Below, piece after piece: positions 53,880 to 61,671 of a stretch of 64,000 nt of DNA. Position numbers and translations under genes: made by a program. The stretch covers positions 1,612,001 to 1,676,000 of the forward strand of contig NZ_AP022582.1 in NCBI RefSeq assembly GCF_010731595.1, given 5' to 3'. Numbering within the stretch: position 1 is the stretch's first letter; each line of letters begins with the position of its first letter. The notes under the pieces are model-generated. The model was not told the origin of the DNA, did no database searches, and was given only the letters and a program-made list of their open reading frames with translations. The stretch is from Mycobacterium seoulense. Lineage in GTDB: Bacteria > Actinomycetota > Actinomycetes > Mycobacteriales > Mycobacteriaceae.

Positions 53880-54142
53880 CCGCCCCGGTTCACTGCCGAG
53901 AATGCCGGCGCCGCATCGGGAAACGCGGCCACCTCTGGGCGTTCGGCGGCCACGCGCTGGGCCTATGCCAACACTGCACGACCACCAGCTGGTCGCGGCT
54001 ACACGCCAAATACTTCCCCCACTGCCGCCAATCCCATACCCCGGCCGACCACAACGCCATGCTGGTCACCCCCGCCGGATACACCTATTTGCAAGCAAAT
54101 CCAGCCACAATTAACCCAACGAGTAAGGAGACATCGTCGTGA
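53876..54142 (+). CDS. Zinc-finger-like small protein of the array
   Basis: An 88-residue protein: VHCRECRRRIGKRGHLWAFGG, then GLCQHCTTTSW and FPHCRQSH, giving two CxxC pairs and later His/Cys. Basic and probably nucleic-acid binding. Overlaps the next GTG by 4 bp. Confidence 0.66.
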   Translation: MTAPVHCRECRRRIGKRGHLWAFGGHALGLCQHCTTTSWSRLHAKYFPHCRQSHTPADHNAMLVTPAGYTYLQANPATINPTSKETSS

Positions 54143-54570
54143 ACGAGTTGATCCCGCTGTCAGTGTTGGCGCTCGACACCGGCACCACCGCAGCCGAACT
54201 AGAGCGCCGCCACGCCGACAGAACGCTCCCCGACCACCTCGGCCGGGTTTGCGTAGACGCCGAGCTGGCGCGCGAACTGATCGCCGCCGAGCGGGCCCGT
54301 GTCGAGGGCCATGCACAGTACCGGCGGCAAGCCCGCCAAACCCAGCGCGAGAAGGTCGCCGCCACCCACCCACGCCGCCGCGTCAAGGCGATCACCGAAC
54401 ACCAGGCGCAGTTACGCGAGAAGGGCCTCATCGATGCCGACATGTCCGCGTTCGCGGTGATGGGCTCCGGTGACACCCAGGCCAGCTTGGACGGCTACGC
54501 CAGCAGGCGCATGGACGCCTGGCTGCGCGGTGAATCCACTGGCGGCCGCTACACCATCGGAAAGGACTAA
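54139..54570 (+). CDS. Helical DNA-binding-like element protein
   Basis: A 143-residue protein with a GTG start and AAGGAG upstream. The N-terminal part looks like an excisionase-type winged helix (PLSVLALDTGTTAAELERRH, then DELAREL); the middle is a charged helix (ARQTQREKVAATHPRRRVKA). Similar proteins serve as directionality factors or regulators in actinobacterial elements. Excisionase function is inference only. Confidence 0.6.
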   Translation: MNELIPLSVLALDTGTTAAELERRHADRTLPDHLGRVCVDAELARELIAAERARVEGHAQYRRQARQTQREKVAATHPRRRVKAITEHQAQLREKGLIDADMSAFAVMGSGDTQASLDGYASRRMDAWLRGESTGGRYTIGKD

Positions 54571-54572
54571 CC

Positions 54573-54911
54573 ATGGAATCGTTTAGCGTTCACGCCCCGC
54601 CACCACCTCCCGGCGTCCTCGCCGCCATCGAAGATGACGAGCGGCACGCCCGGCAAGCCCTGGTGGAACGGGAGCTGCGCGCCATGCGGGCGCGCACCGA
54701 GACCCGCTCCTACGAGCGCGTCCACCCCACCCCTGCCATATACGAGCAGGCGCGCAGGTTGCTCGAGGAACACAACGGCGACTTCGAAGCCGCCCTAGCA
54801 GCTTGGATGCGTGAAAACGGTTGGGGCAACGGCAACGCCCACACCGACGAACGTGGCGGCAAACCCCCGATCGAGCACGGCCCACTGGGTCGCGTCCTGG
54901 GTGTGAGATGA
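54573..54911 (+). CDS. Element-borne hypothetical protein
   Basis: A 112-residue protein with a proline run (PPPPPG) at the N-terminus, a long charged helix (ALVERELRAMRARTETRS) and a Gly/Asn C-terminus. AAAGGA precedes the ATG. Its stop overlaps a following ATG. No family recognised. Confidence 0.62.
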   Translation: MESFSVHAPPPPPGVLAAIEDDERHARQALVERELRAMRARTETRSYERVHPTPAIYEQARRLLEEHNGDFEAALAAWMRENGWGNGNAHTDERGGKPPIEHGPLGRVLGVR

Positions 54912-55015
54912 GTTCGCCGCGCTGGCGTCGGGGGTCTGTCGTCATGGAGATTTCCAGGTCTTCTAAAAGTAACGCCGTGTTACCTTTTATATCGGGCAAA
55001 TTATTCACCGTGTGA
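54908..55015 (+). CDS. Truncated or chance small frame at the junction to AT-rich DNA
   Basis: A 35-codon frame coupled by ATGA to the previous gene. The first 12 residues (SSPRWRRGSVVM) have the array's codon use; the rest is AT-rich and ends in a hairpin. It looks like the start of a gene cut off by the AT-rich segment. Low confidence as a functional gene. Confidence 0.35.
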   Translation: MSSPRWRRGSVVMEISRSSKSNAVLPFISGKLFTV

Positions 55016-55400
55016 ATAATTATTTCGGCGCTTCAGATTTTTTATTGCTATAACTATACAATGCTGACCTTGCCGGTCTTGACCTGCAGAGATGCGAAAA
55101 AATTAGCCTTTCAGGTGTCACAAATGTGACAGCTGAAGATGATCTAGGCGCCGAATCCACAACTTCTGCGATGCTCGCCCATGCATTTAATTCCATTATT
55201 GACATTGCAATGTAAGTGGGCAGCATGCGCGTTTTTAAGAATGAACTCGCTGTTGACCGGTTGCATTTAAAGAATGGCGAGGAATTCCTAGCTACATTAA
55301 ATGCTAAATCAAATCGCAAAGCAGATCGAGACGCGCACTTAATTGCAAGAGGACTCTGGTAATTAAAATTATGATGACGCCGCTCAACGAATTAGCCTGC
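54945..55400. other. AT-rich segment of different origin
   Basis: About 450 bp of much lower GC than the rest. It contains a perfect AT-rich hairpin AATTATTCAC-CGT-GTGAATAATT (54999-55021), the palindrome TGTCACA-AA-TGTGACA (55116-55131) and short frames in A/T-rich codons. It separates the plus-strand array from the minus-strand primase module and looks like a joint or transferred patch. No transposase or terminal repeats were seen. Confidence 0.65.
55225..55362 (+). CDS. 45-residue protein in AT-rich DNA
   Basis: The frame runs from ATG (or a GTG nine bases earlier) for 45 codons: a charged helical peptide, VDRLHLKNGEEFLATLNAKS then NRKADRDAHLIARGLW. It has the AT-rich codons of its surroundings. 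A short frame of about 29 codons ends just before it, so two tiny coupled genes are possible. Coding status is unproven. Confidence 0.4.
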   Translation: MRVFKNELAVDRLHLKNGEEFLATLNAKSNRKADRDAHLIARGLW

Positions 55401-56573
55401 CTATGCAAGCTTCTGACCTGCGATTCTTAGCCAGCCACCACCGGTAGACCGGCAAGTTGGCCATTCTGGTTCGATGGTGATTCGGGCTTGCCGGTCGGCG
55501 CGGATCTTGTCCCAGCTGGTGCCCACGTCGTCGTCGTTGCGTTCGTCGAGCCGGCCGGCGAGGTCGGCCCGGGTGCGTACCGCCCAGCGGGTCTGCTCAA
55601 GGGTCAGGCCGGCGTCGGCGCAGGCGGCGACCACGCGGTAGGTGTCGGCTGATCGGTCCGGTGGGGTGGTGACCGTGGCCAGCGCGGTGGCCACCGCCCA
55701 GTGGCTGTCGAGGTCGAACGGCTCGCCGGGTTGTCCCGCTGCGGGCGGGTGCCCGGCGTGCCCGTTCGTGCCGGGCACGAGTGTGCTCGCGCGCCAGGGT
55801 TCTTGGCCGGGTTCGGGCAGGGTGACGCCGAGCTGGAAGGCCAGCGCGTGTTTGTCGTGGCGTGTACCGCTCGGTGTGACGAGCCAGCGCACCGGGGTGG
55901 GTTCACCGCCGGAGAGGGTGGCTTTCTGGCTGTATGTGCCGGGCGGGCGCAGTACGTCGTTGTCGCTGATTTTCGAGTCGGCGCAGCCGAGGTGGTCCCC
56001 GAGGGCGCGGGACAGGATGTCGTATTCGGTGACGGTGAGCGGTTCGGTCGTCTCGGCATAGACGTGGCCGTTGCCGGGTGTGCCGCTGCTGATGGCCCAT
56101 CCGCCGATGGCGGTGACCTTGTCGGGGTTGAGGTGGCCGTGGTCGGCGTCGGCGTGGATGCGGGTGCGTTCCACGGCGGCGCCCTTGGCGCGGGTGCGGC
56201 CGCGCATCACCGAGGTGCACACGTACACGTCGGCGCCGGGCGCGGCCCGCAGCATGTGGTTCACGGCTTGATCGGCGTGCGCCGGGTAGTCGTAGGACGT
56301 TTGTTTCCAGTCCCGGTGCTTGTATTTCCCGTTGTCGCTCAGATAGGGGTCACGGCCCACGGCGATATGCAGGTAGCCGGGTGTGTCACCGAATAGGGCG
56401 GCGAGGAATTCCCGTAACTGGCGCTCGCGCGCCGCGTCGTCGTCGTGTTCGTGTCGCCCGTCGCCGTTAGACTGAGGGCGGCTACTGGTCTTAATGGGGG
56501 CTGGTGTGCTGGTGGTGTCGGGTCCCTCGGGAGTGGTGTCCCGGGGGCCGACTTCGTTAGGCGGTTCGCGCAT
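55401..56573 (-). CDS. AEP-type primase/replication protein
   Basis: A 390-residue protein. RIHADADHGHL is the hhDhD catalytic motif of archaeo-eukaryotic primases; SSGTPGNGHVYAE the second motif with its conserved His; LRPPGTYSQKATL the third. A disordered acidic N-terminus precedes. Such PrimPol proteins start replication of plasmids and phage satellites. The start overlaps the upstream gene by 17 bp. With the integrase it forms the minus-strand replication/integration module. Confidence 0.8.
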   Translation of the reverse strand: MREPPNEVGPRDTTPEGPDTTSTPAPIKTSSRPQSNGDGRHEHDDDAARERQLREFLAALFGDTPGYLHIAVGRDPYLSDNGKYKHRDWKQTSYDYPAHADQAVNHMLRAAPGADVYVCTSVMRGRTRAKGAAVERTRIHADADHGHLNPDKVTAIGGWAISSGTPGNGHVYAETTEPLTVTEYDILSRALGDHLGCADSKISDNDVLRPPGTYSQKATLSGGEPTPVRWLVTPSGTRHDKHALAFQLGVTLPEPGQEPWRASTLVPGTNGHAGHPPAAGQPGEPFDLDSHWAVATALATVTTPPDRSADTYRVVAACADAGLTLEQTRWAVRTRADLAGRLDERNDDDVGTSWDKIRADRQARITIEPEWPTCRSTGGGWLRIAGQKLA

Positions 56574-56889
56574 CGCCGGTACCGCCGTCGAGTTGTTCGG
56601 CTTGGCGTGCCGCCTTGCGCTGTTGGGCGAGTTGTTCGCGTTGTTCTCTGCGTTCGCGGCGGGCTTTGGCTGACCGGAACGCCATCCGCTGCATATGTGC
56701 GCGGTACGCGCTGTCGGCCATCCTGGCCCGCAGGTCTTCGGGTAGTCCGGGATCGGTGGCGTTGTAGAACTTTTCCCAGTTGCCGCGGGCGGCGTGGGCG
56801 GCGCGCTGCGAGCGGTTGGCGGTGTTGGCCCAGCCGGTCAGGCCGGCGATGCGGGCGCGGAGTTTACGTTCGGCTGCGGTGAGCGGCAT
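56557..56889 (-). CDS. Small basic helical protein before the primase
   Basis: A 110-residue protein rich in Arg, Ala and Gln: LTAAERKLRARIAGLTGWAN, then a long coiled-coil-like end RRERREQREQLAQQRKAARQ. A GGAG lies 10 bases before the ATG. It resembles small proteins placed next to Rep genes in actinobacterial integrative elements. Probably DNA-associated. Confidence 0.65.
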   Translation of the reverse strand: MPLTAAERKLRARIAGLTGWANTANRSQRAAHAARGNWEKFYNATDPGLPEDLRARMADSAYRAHMQRMAFRSAKARRERREQREQLAQQRKAARQAEQLDGGTGDARTA

Positions 56890-57022
56890 CTCGTCTCCAT
56901 GACGGGATTGCCGACCCGTGAGGATCAGCACCTAATGCCGCGACACCCGCTGGTGTCGGGTCCGGGTCTCAACCGTTCTCGCCCGGCTCCAAGTCAGCCG
57001 ACGTAGGACTGACAACTACATA

Positions 57023-57559
57023 CTACGACAGGCGGGCCAAGATTTCGGCGTACAACGCGGGTTCCGCGATTCGCCGCTGCTCGGGGGAAAGGGTGTGAAG
57101 CCGCGCGATGCGCCCCCCAAGGGTCTCATCCGATGCGATCCGGTGGATTTTCGCAAGGTCAATGTGGTGGTGTTCCTTACTGACAAGTGCCTCAAAGATG
57201 ATGACGAGTGTTATCGCCCGGACATCCACGCCCTGAGCGAGGGGCACAACACCGGGCAGCGGCTCTGACCGGCTGAGCAGTACCGGATAACCAAGGCTTT
57301 TGTCGTAGCGGATCTTCTCGGTCACCCGCTCCCAGTGCAGGCGGGTGTCGGGGTCCGCTTCGTCGTCGGCAACCAGGATGAAGGTGTGCTTTTTACGGCC
57401 GCGGCCGGTGGTGACCGTGATGAGGTAGTCCGGGGCGCGTTGCCCGCCGAGGCCCTCACCCCAGCGGGTTCTGGTCTTCGCGGTAGTTCGCTGCCGCCGC
57501 TCGTTGAGCGCTTCGTTAATTCCGAATTCTGAATTAGCCGCTTCATCGTGGTCGTTCAC
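57023..57559 (-). CDS. Element-borne hypothetical protein coupled to the integrase
   Basis: A 178-residue protein with a GTG start overlapping the integrase stop (GTGA). A basic N-terminus (NERRQRTTAKTRTRWGEG) is followed by a compact domain, HTFILVADDEADPDTRLHW ... YPVLLSRSEPLPGVVPLAQG. No family recognised. Coupling to the integrase suggests a role in integration or its control. Confidence 0.66.
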   Translation of the reverse strand: MNDHDEAANSEFGINEALNERRQRTTAKTRTRWGEGLGGQRAPDYLITVTTGRGRKKHTFILVADDEADPDTRLHWERVTEKIRYDKSLGYPVLLSRSEPLPGVVPLAQGVDVRAITLVIIFEALVSKEHHHIDLAKIHRIASDETLGGRIARLHTLSPEQRRIAEPALYAEILARLS

Positions 57560-58458
57560 AGGTCGCCGAGCCGCAGTCGTTTGGCTTCGTCGGCGGCCCG
57601 CTCGGATGCGGTGGCCGCGGTGTAACGGTCGAGCATCTGGCGTTGCTTCCACCCGGCCATCGTCATCAGCCCGCCCTCCGAGCCGCCTGCGGCCAGCCAG
57701 CGCGACGCTGCGGTGTGCCTCAGCAGGTGCGGGTGAAAAGTGTCGAGGCCGACCAGGGCGGCGCGGCGCCGCAACGCCCGATACAGCGATGTGTACCCGA
57801 AAGACCCGGCCGCCCGGACAGGCAGCCACAGCGAGGGCCGCTCGGCGAGTTTGTGGGAGCGCCGCATCCGTATGTAGCGGTCGAGCACCGTGGCGGTTTG
57901 TGGCCCGAATGGCACCGGCCGGTCCCGGCCGCCCTTGCCGGAGCGGATGACCGCGCGCCCGTGCAGGGTGTCGACGTCGGCCACGGCCAGGGAGGCGCAC
58001 TCGCCGGCCCTCATCCCGGTTTCGGCCATCAGCCGGCAGATGGCCTCGTCGCGGCGATCGGCGAAGCCGGGGCCCTGACAGGCTTTGATCAGGTCGCGCA
58101 GCTCGGCCTCGGTGAGCGGGTCGGTGATCTTGACGGCCAGCTTCGGCGGGGACATGCCCAGCAGCCGGTCCGCCTCGATCTCGCCCTCGGCGGTCAGCCA
58201 ATGCGAGAACCGGCGCAACGCGAGATAGCGGGCCCGCACCGTGGCCGCCTGGGCGCCGTCGTCGAATAACGCCGCGAGGAAGCCCTGCACCGTGGGCTTG
58301 CTCAACTCCGGGGCGGTACCGGTGCGCTCACACCAGCGCAGGAACTGACGGACGCCCTCGCGGTACTGGGCGAGGGTGTGGCGCGACTTGCGCTCCGAGC
58401 GCAGCGCGACCTCCCAGGACGGCAACAACTCAGCTAATAAATTCGGAGTTTGGGGCAC
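57556..58458 (-). CDS. Intact tyrosine recombinase (integrase)
   Basis: A 300-residue XerC/D-like recombinase with the full active site: TGMRAGECASLAVADV (Arg I), SGKGGRDRPVPF (Lys), HLLRHTAASRW (His-x-x-Arg), MAGWKQRQMLDRYTAATA (Trp/His position and nucleophile Tyr). The N-terminal SAM-like domain (LRSERKSRHTLAQYREGVRQ) is complete. It starts 106 bp from the right core and reads away from it, so it is the likely enzyme that placed the element in the oxidoreductase gene. Confidence 0.92.
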   Translation of the reverse strand: MPQTPNLLAELLPSWEVALRSERKSRHTLAQYREGVRQFLRWCERTGTAPELSKPTVQGFLAALFDDGAQAATVRARYLALRRFSHWLTAEGEIEADRLLGMSPPKLAVKITDPLTEAELRDLIKACQGPGFADRRDEAICRLMAETGMRAGECASLAVADVDTLHGRAVIRSGKGGRDRPVPFGPQTATVLDRYIRMRRSHKLAERPSLWLPVRAAGSFGYTSLYRALRRRAALVGLDTFHPHLLRHTAASRWLAAGGSEGGLMTMAGWKQRQMLDRYTAATASERAADEAKRLRLGDL

Positions 58459-58506
58459 AAGCAGTTATCTTACTTGCGGGCCACATACAAGACCAGTATT
58501 CTGCGG

Positions 58507-58519
58507 TTGACCGGTGTTT
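58507..58519 (+). repeat. Arm-type repeat near the right end
   Basis: TTGACCGGTGTTT, the partner of TTGACCTGGTGTTT at the left end (48303-48316), same orientation. It lies in the noncoding strip between the integrase and the right core, where arm sites are expected. Confidence 0.5.
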
Positions 58520-58563
58520 CTGCTGGTAAACCTGCTAAACATGGATGAGGGCTAAGTCAGATA

Positions 58564-58599
58564 ACGAAGAAGTATCAGGACGAGGTCGACTCGAAGTAG
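58564..58599 (+). repeat. Right attachment core (attR) with the displaced native end of the oxidoreductase
   Basis: The core ACGAAGAAGTA (58564-58574) is followed in frame by codons that read on to a TAG: TKKYQDEVDSK then stop. These are the original last codons of the LLM oxidoreductase, now cut off. The match of frame, sequence and sense orientation shows the insertion point at base level. Confidence 0.85.
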
Positions 58600-58673
58600 C
58601 CCGCCGGAGGCTGCACATTCCGGTGACAGCTCCTTCCCAGGCCGCAGCCAGGGTCTCGGCGCACAACTAGGGG

Positions 58674-59015
58674 ATGACCACCAGCACGCCTCACCACGAC
58701 TGGCGACGGATCGCGCAGCTCATCTTCGCGGGAGCCGCGGCCGTCGCTGTGCTTACCGTGTTCGACACGGCGCAGGAATCGGCGCGCCCGACGGACGTCG
58801 CGGCTTTCCCGCAGACGCCGCCCAATTTCTCCGGGGGAAGCGGCTTCGCCGCCGATGACGGCGACGACCAAGCCCAACTGCAGCAGCAGCTCGCCCAACA
58901 GCAGCTGCAGCAGTCCATGCAGCAGGCCGAACAACAGAACGAACAGGCGCAGCAGCAGTTCGAACAAGGCATGCAGCAGGCTCAGCTCGACGAGCAGCAG
59001 GCCAACAACCCGTAG
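58674..59015 (+). CDS. Exported Gln-rich small protein
   Basis: A 113-residue protein. One membrane or signal segment (IAQLIFAGAAAVAVLTVF, residues 13-30), then a short linker and about 60 residues of Gln-rich coiled coil (LQQQLAQQQLQQSMQQAEQQ). Probably a secreted or membrane-anchored helical rod. It is the first chromosomal gene after the element. Function unknown. Confidence 0.72.
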   Translation: MTTSTPHHDWRRIAQLIFAGAAAVAVLTVFDTAQESARPTDVAAFPQTPPNFSGGSGFAADDGDDQAQLQQQLAQQQLQQSMQQAEQQNEQAQQQFEQGMQQAQLDEQQANNP

Positions 59016-59050
59016 CCTGCCCGAAGGCCGGCAGGTTGCGCCGGAAGTAG

Positions 59051-59518
59051 CTAGCGCTGGACGCTCGATTCGCGCTCGGCCGCTTTCACCAGCCGGCCGG
59101 CAAAGAACCGGACCGCCCCGCCCATGGCCGCGCGCATCACCGGTCCCGTTCCGCGCACGCCCTCGGTGAACGAGCCGCTCCAGCGGATGTCGGTTCCACC
59201 CGCCGGGTTGGGCGTGAAGACCACCTCACCCGAGTAGTCCTTGGCCGGGGTCGGGGACCCGACGAGCTTGTAGGCGTGCCGGCGATCCTGCTCGTACTCG
59301 ACGGTCTCCTCCTGGACGAGCACGGGCCACATCCCCACCTTGCGGACGGCCCCGATCCCACCGGGGGCGGGATCGCCCTGCCGTGCCCAGCTCGAGTGAA
59401 AAACGATGGGTTTGGCCCACTTCGACCAGTTCGCGCCATCGGTCACCAGCCGGAACAGCGTCGCGGCGGGCGCGGTGCTGGTGCGGTTGATCTCGAAGGA
59501 AAACGTCCTGCCTGCCAT
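59051..59518 (-). CDS. SRPBCC-family protein
   Basis: A 155-residue START-like protein: FSFEINRTSTAPAATLFRLV at the N-terminus, WSKWAKPIVFHSSWARQ, then GTDIRWSGSFTEGVRGTGPV. GGGGAG precedes the ATG at 59518; a second in-frame ATG lies two codons earlier. A ligand-binding protein related to those in the Rv1883c group. Convergent with the Gln-rich gene. Confidence 0.82.
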   Translation of the reverse strand: MAGRTFSFEINRTSTAPAATLFRLVTDGANWSKWAKPIVFHSSWARQGDPAPGGIGAVRKVGMWPVLVQEETVEYEQDRRHAYKLVGSPTPAKDYSGEVVFTPNPAGGTDIRWSGSFTEGVRGTGPVMRAAMGGAVRFFAGRLVKAAERESSVQR

Positions 59519-59758
59519 GATCAACTCCCCGTGAAATCAGCGGCGGCCCCGCCGGCCGCTCGCGGGTAGGCTACCGCTCACGCCGCGCGCCTCCCGAGCG
59601 GGGTTTTGTCGGCCGCACCGCGGGCACCGTGACGAACATGCACGAACGCCAAGGCCTATCCCGAATTCGGTTCGCCTTGAACCGCCTTCACGCGCGCCGT
59701 GCTGATCATGACCTTCACGGTACGGGGGTTGCCGCACCGCCTTGCCTACAGTGGGTCC

Positions 59759-61597
59759 ATGGAATCCGGTTCGCGCCCGCACGCCAAAGGTGTCCCGGGC
59801 GGCTTGCTCGAGATCGAGGACTGCCTGGATGCCCAAGGCAACATCATGGTGCCGCCGGACGTCACCCTGATCTCCCTGGTCGACCGCAACATCGCGAACG
59901 TCGGTGACGCCGTGGCCTACCGCTTCCTGGACTACAACCGCTCGGCTGACGGCCTCGTCGAAGAGGTGACCTGGAACCAGTTCGGTGTCCGGCTGGAAGC
60001 CATCGGCGCGCGCGTCCAGGAGGCGGCCGGCCGTGGCGAGCGAGTCGCGGTCCTGGCTCCCCAGAGCCTGGACTATGTGATGGGTTTCTACGCGGCGATC
60101 AAGGCCGGAGCCATTGCGGTGCCGCTGTTCGCGCCCGAGTTGCCCGGGCACGCGGAACGTCTGGATACGGCCCTGCGCGATTCACAGCCCACGGCCGTAT
60201 TGACGACCACGTCGGCAAGCGGCGCGGTCGAGGATTTTCTGAGCACCCTTCCGCAACACCACCGGCCGAAAGTCATCGTCATCGACGAGATCCCCGACGC
60301 GGCGCGCGATTCGTTCGCTCCCACCGAGTTGCGCCACGACGACATCTCCCACCTGCAGTACACCTCGGGCTCGACGCGGCCCCCGGTTGGCGTCGAGATC
60401 ACGCACCGAGCGGTGGGCACGAACCTCGTCCAGATGATCCTTTCGATCGACCTGCTGGACCGCAACACCCACGGTGTGAGCTGGTTGCCGCTGTACCACG
60501 ACATGGGCCTGTCGATGATCGGCTTCCCCGCGGTGTACGGGGGACACTCCACGCTGATGTCGCCGGCCGCGTTCGTGCGCCGCCCGCAGCGCTGGATCAA
60601 AGCCTTGTCGGCCCAGGCGGGCCGCGCCGTCACCGCCGCGCCGAACTTCGCCTACGAATGGGCCGCCCAGCGCGGCCTGCCCGCACCCGGCGACGACGTC
60701 GACCTGAGCGACGTGGTGCTGATCATCGGATCGGAACCGGTCAGCATCGAGGCGATCAGCACCTTCAACAAGGCCTTCGCCCCGTACGGGTTACCGCCGA
60801 CCGCATTCAAGCCGTCGTACGGCATCGCGGAGGCCACCCTGTTCATCGCGACCATCGCCCCCGCCGCCCAGGCCACCCCCGCCTATTTCGACCGCGAGAA
60901 GCTGGGCGCCGGTCGCGCCGTACGGGTCGCCGCGGACGCCCCGGGCGCCGTGGCGCAGGTCTCCTGCGGTCAGGTGGGCCGCAGCGAATGGGCCGTCATC
61001 GTCGACCCGGACACCCGGACCGAACTGCCCGACGGCCACGTCGGCGAGATCTGGGTGCAGGGCAACAACGTCGGCCGCGGCTACTGGGGGCTGCCCGAGG
61101 ACACCCGCCGAGCGTTCGGCGCCAGGCTGCAGTCGCGGCTCGCCGAGGGCAGCCACGCCGAGGGCTCGGCGGTCGAACGCCCGTGGCTGCGCACCGGCGA
61201 CCTGGGCACCCATCTCGACGGCGAGCTGTATGTCACGGGCCGGATCGCCGACATGGTCACGGTCGACGGCCGCAACCACTACCCCCAGGACATCGAGGCG
61301 ACCGTCGCCGAAGCGTCCCCGATCGTCCGGCGCGGGTATGTGACCGCTTTCGCGGTGCCGGCCGGGGAGACCCAGCAACAATTGGTGGTCATCGCCGAGC
61401 GCGCGACGGGTACCAGCCGCGCCGACCCGCAGCCGGCCATCGAGGCCATCCGGGCGGCGGTCTTGCGCCGCCACGGTGTGCCGGTCGCCGACGTGCGGTT
61501 CCTGCCCGCCGGCGGCATTCCGCGCACCACCAGCGGCAAGTTGGCGCGCCGGGCCTGCCGTGCCCAGTATCTGAGTGACACTCTGGGCAGCCACTGA
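59759..61597 (+). CDS. fadD31: Fatty acyl-AMP ligase, FadD31-like
   Basis: A 612-residue FAAL of the FadD type. YTSGSTRPPVGVEITH is the ATP-binding loop, SWLPLYHDMGLSMIGF and KPSYGIAEATLFIA are family blocks, and the C-terminal TSGKLARRACRAQY carries the catalytic lysine. The region after RTGDLGTHLDGELYVTGR is typical of FAALs that make acyl-AMP for transfer to a polyketide synthase. The start is ATG 59759. Position near LipD matches FadD31 (Rv1925), though the order is changed. Confidence 0.9.
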   Translation: MESGSRPHAKGVPGGLLEIEDCLDAQGNIMVPPDVTLISLVDRNIANVGDAVAYRFLDYNRSADGLVEEVTWNQFGVRLEAIGARVQEAAGRGERVAVLAPQSLDYVMGFYAAIKAGAIAVPLFAPELPGHAERLDTALRDSQPTAVLTTTSASGAVEDFLSTLPQHHRPKVIVIDEIPDAARDSFAPTELRHDDISHLQYTSGSTRPPVGVEITHRAVGTNLVQMILSIDLLDRNTHGVSWLPLYHDMGLSMIGFPAVYGGHSTLMSPAAFVRRPQRWIKALSAQAGRAVTAAPNFAYEWAAQRGLPAPGDDVDLSDVVLIIGSEPVSIEAISTFNKAFAPYGLPPTAFKPSYGIAEATLFIATIAPAAQATPAYFDREKLGAGRAVRVAADAPGAVAQVSCGQVGRSEWAVIVDPDTRTELPDGHVGEIWVQGNNVGRGYWGLPEDTRRAFGARLQSRLAEGSHAEGSAVERPWLRTGDLGTHLDGELYVTGRIADMVTVDGRNHYPQDIEATVAEASPIVRRGYVTAFAVPAGETQQQLVVIAERATGTSRADPQPAIEAIRAAVLRRHGVPVADVRFLPAGGIPRTTSGKLARRACRAQYLSDTLGSH

Positions 61598-61671
61598 CCT
61601 CGCTGGAGCGGGAGGGCCCGAAAACGCGATCCGCGCGGCGCGGGTGACTTAGTCTCCGTTCGGAGGCGAAC

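Larger units (their letters stand above)
48262..58574. mobile_element. 10.3-kb integrated element inserted in the 3' end of the LLM oxidoreductase gene
   Basis: Direct 11-bp core repeats bound the segment, and the native gene end lies outside the right repeat. Contents: a hypothetical gene, a broken integrase and broken ATPase split by an inversion, HTH, excalibur and Pro-rich genes, a run of small cysteine-rich proteins, an AT-rich segment, and a minus-strand module with primase and intact tyrosine recombinase next to the right end. No capsid, terminase, portal, tail or lysis gene is seen, so this resembles a phage satellite or replicative island rather than a full prophage. It is possibly composite, as it holds two integrases. 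Confidence 0.85.

Noticed and set aside
55020..55319. 99-codon minus-strand frame in the AT-rich patch
   Set aside because: No ribosome site; the plus-strand small frames fit the direction of the preceding array better. Neither side is certain.
48262..58574. Full prophage
   Set aside because: No portal, capsid, terminase, tail or lysis genes and only 10.3 kb, so a satellite or island is favoured.
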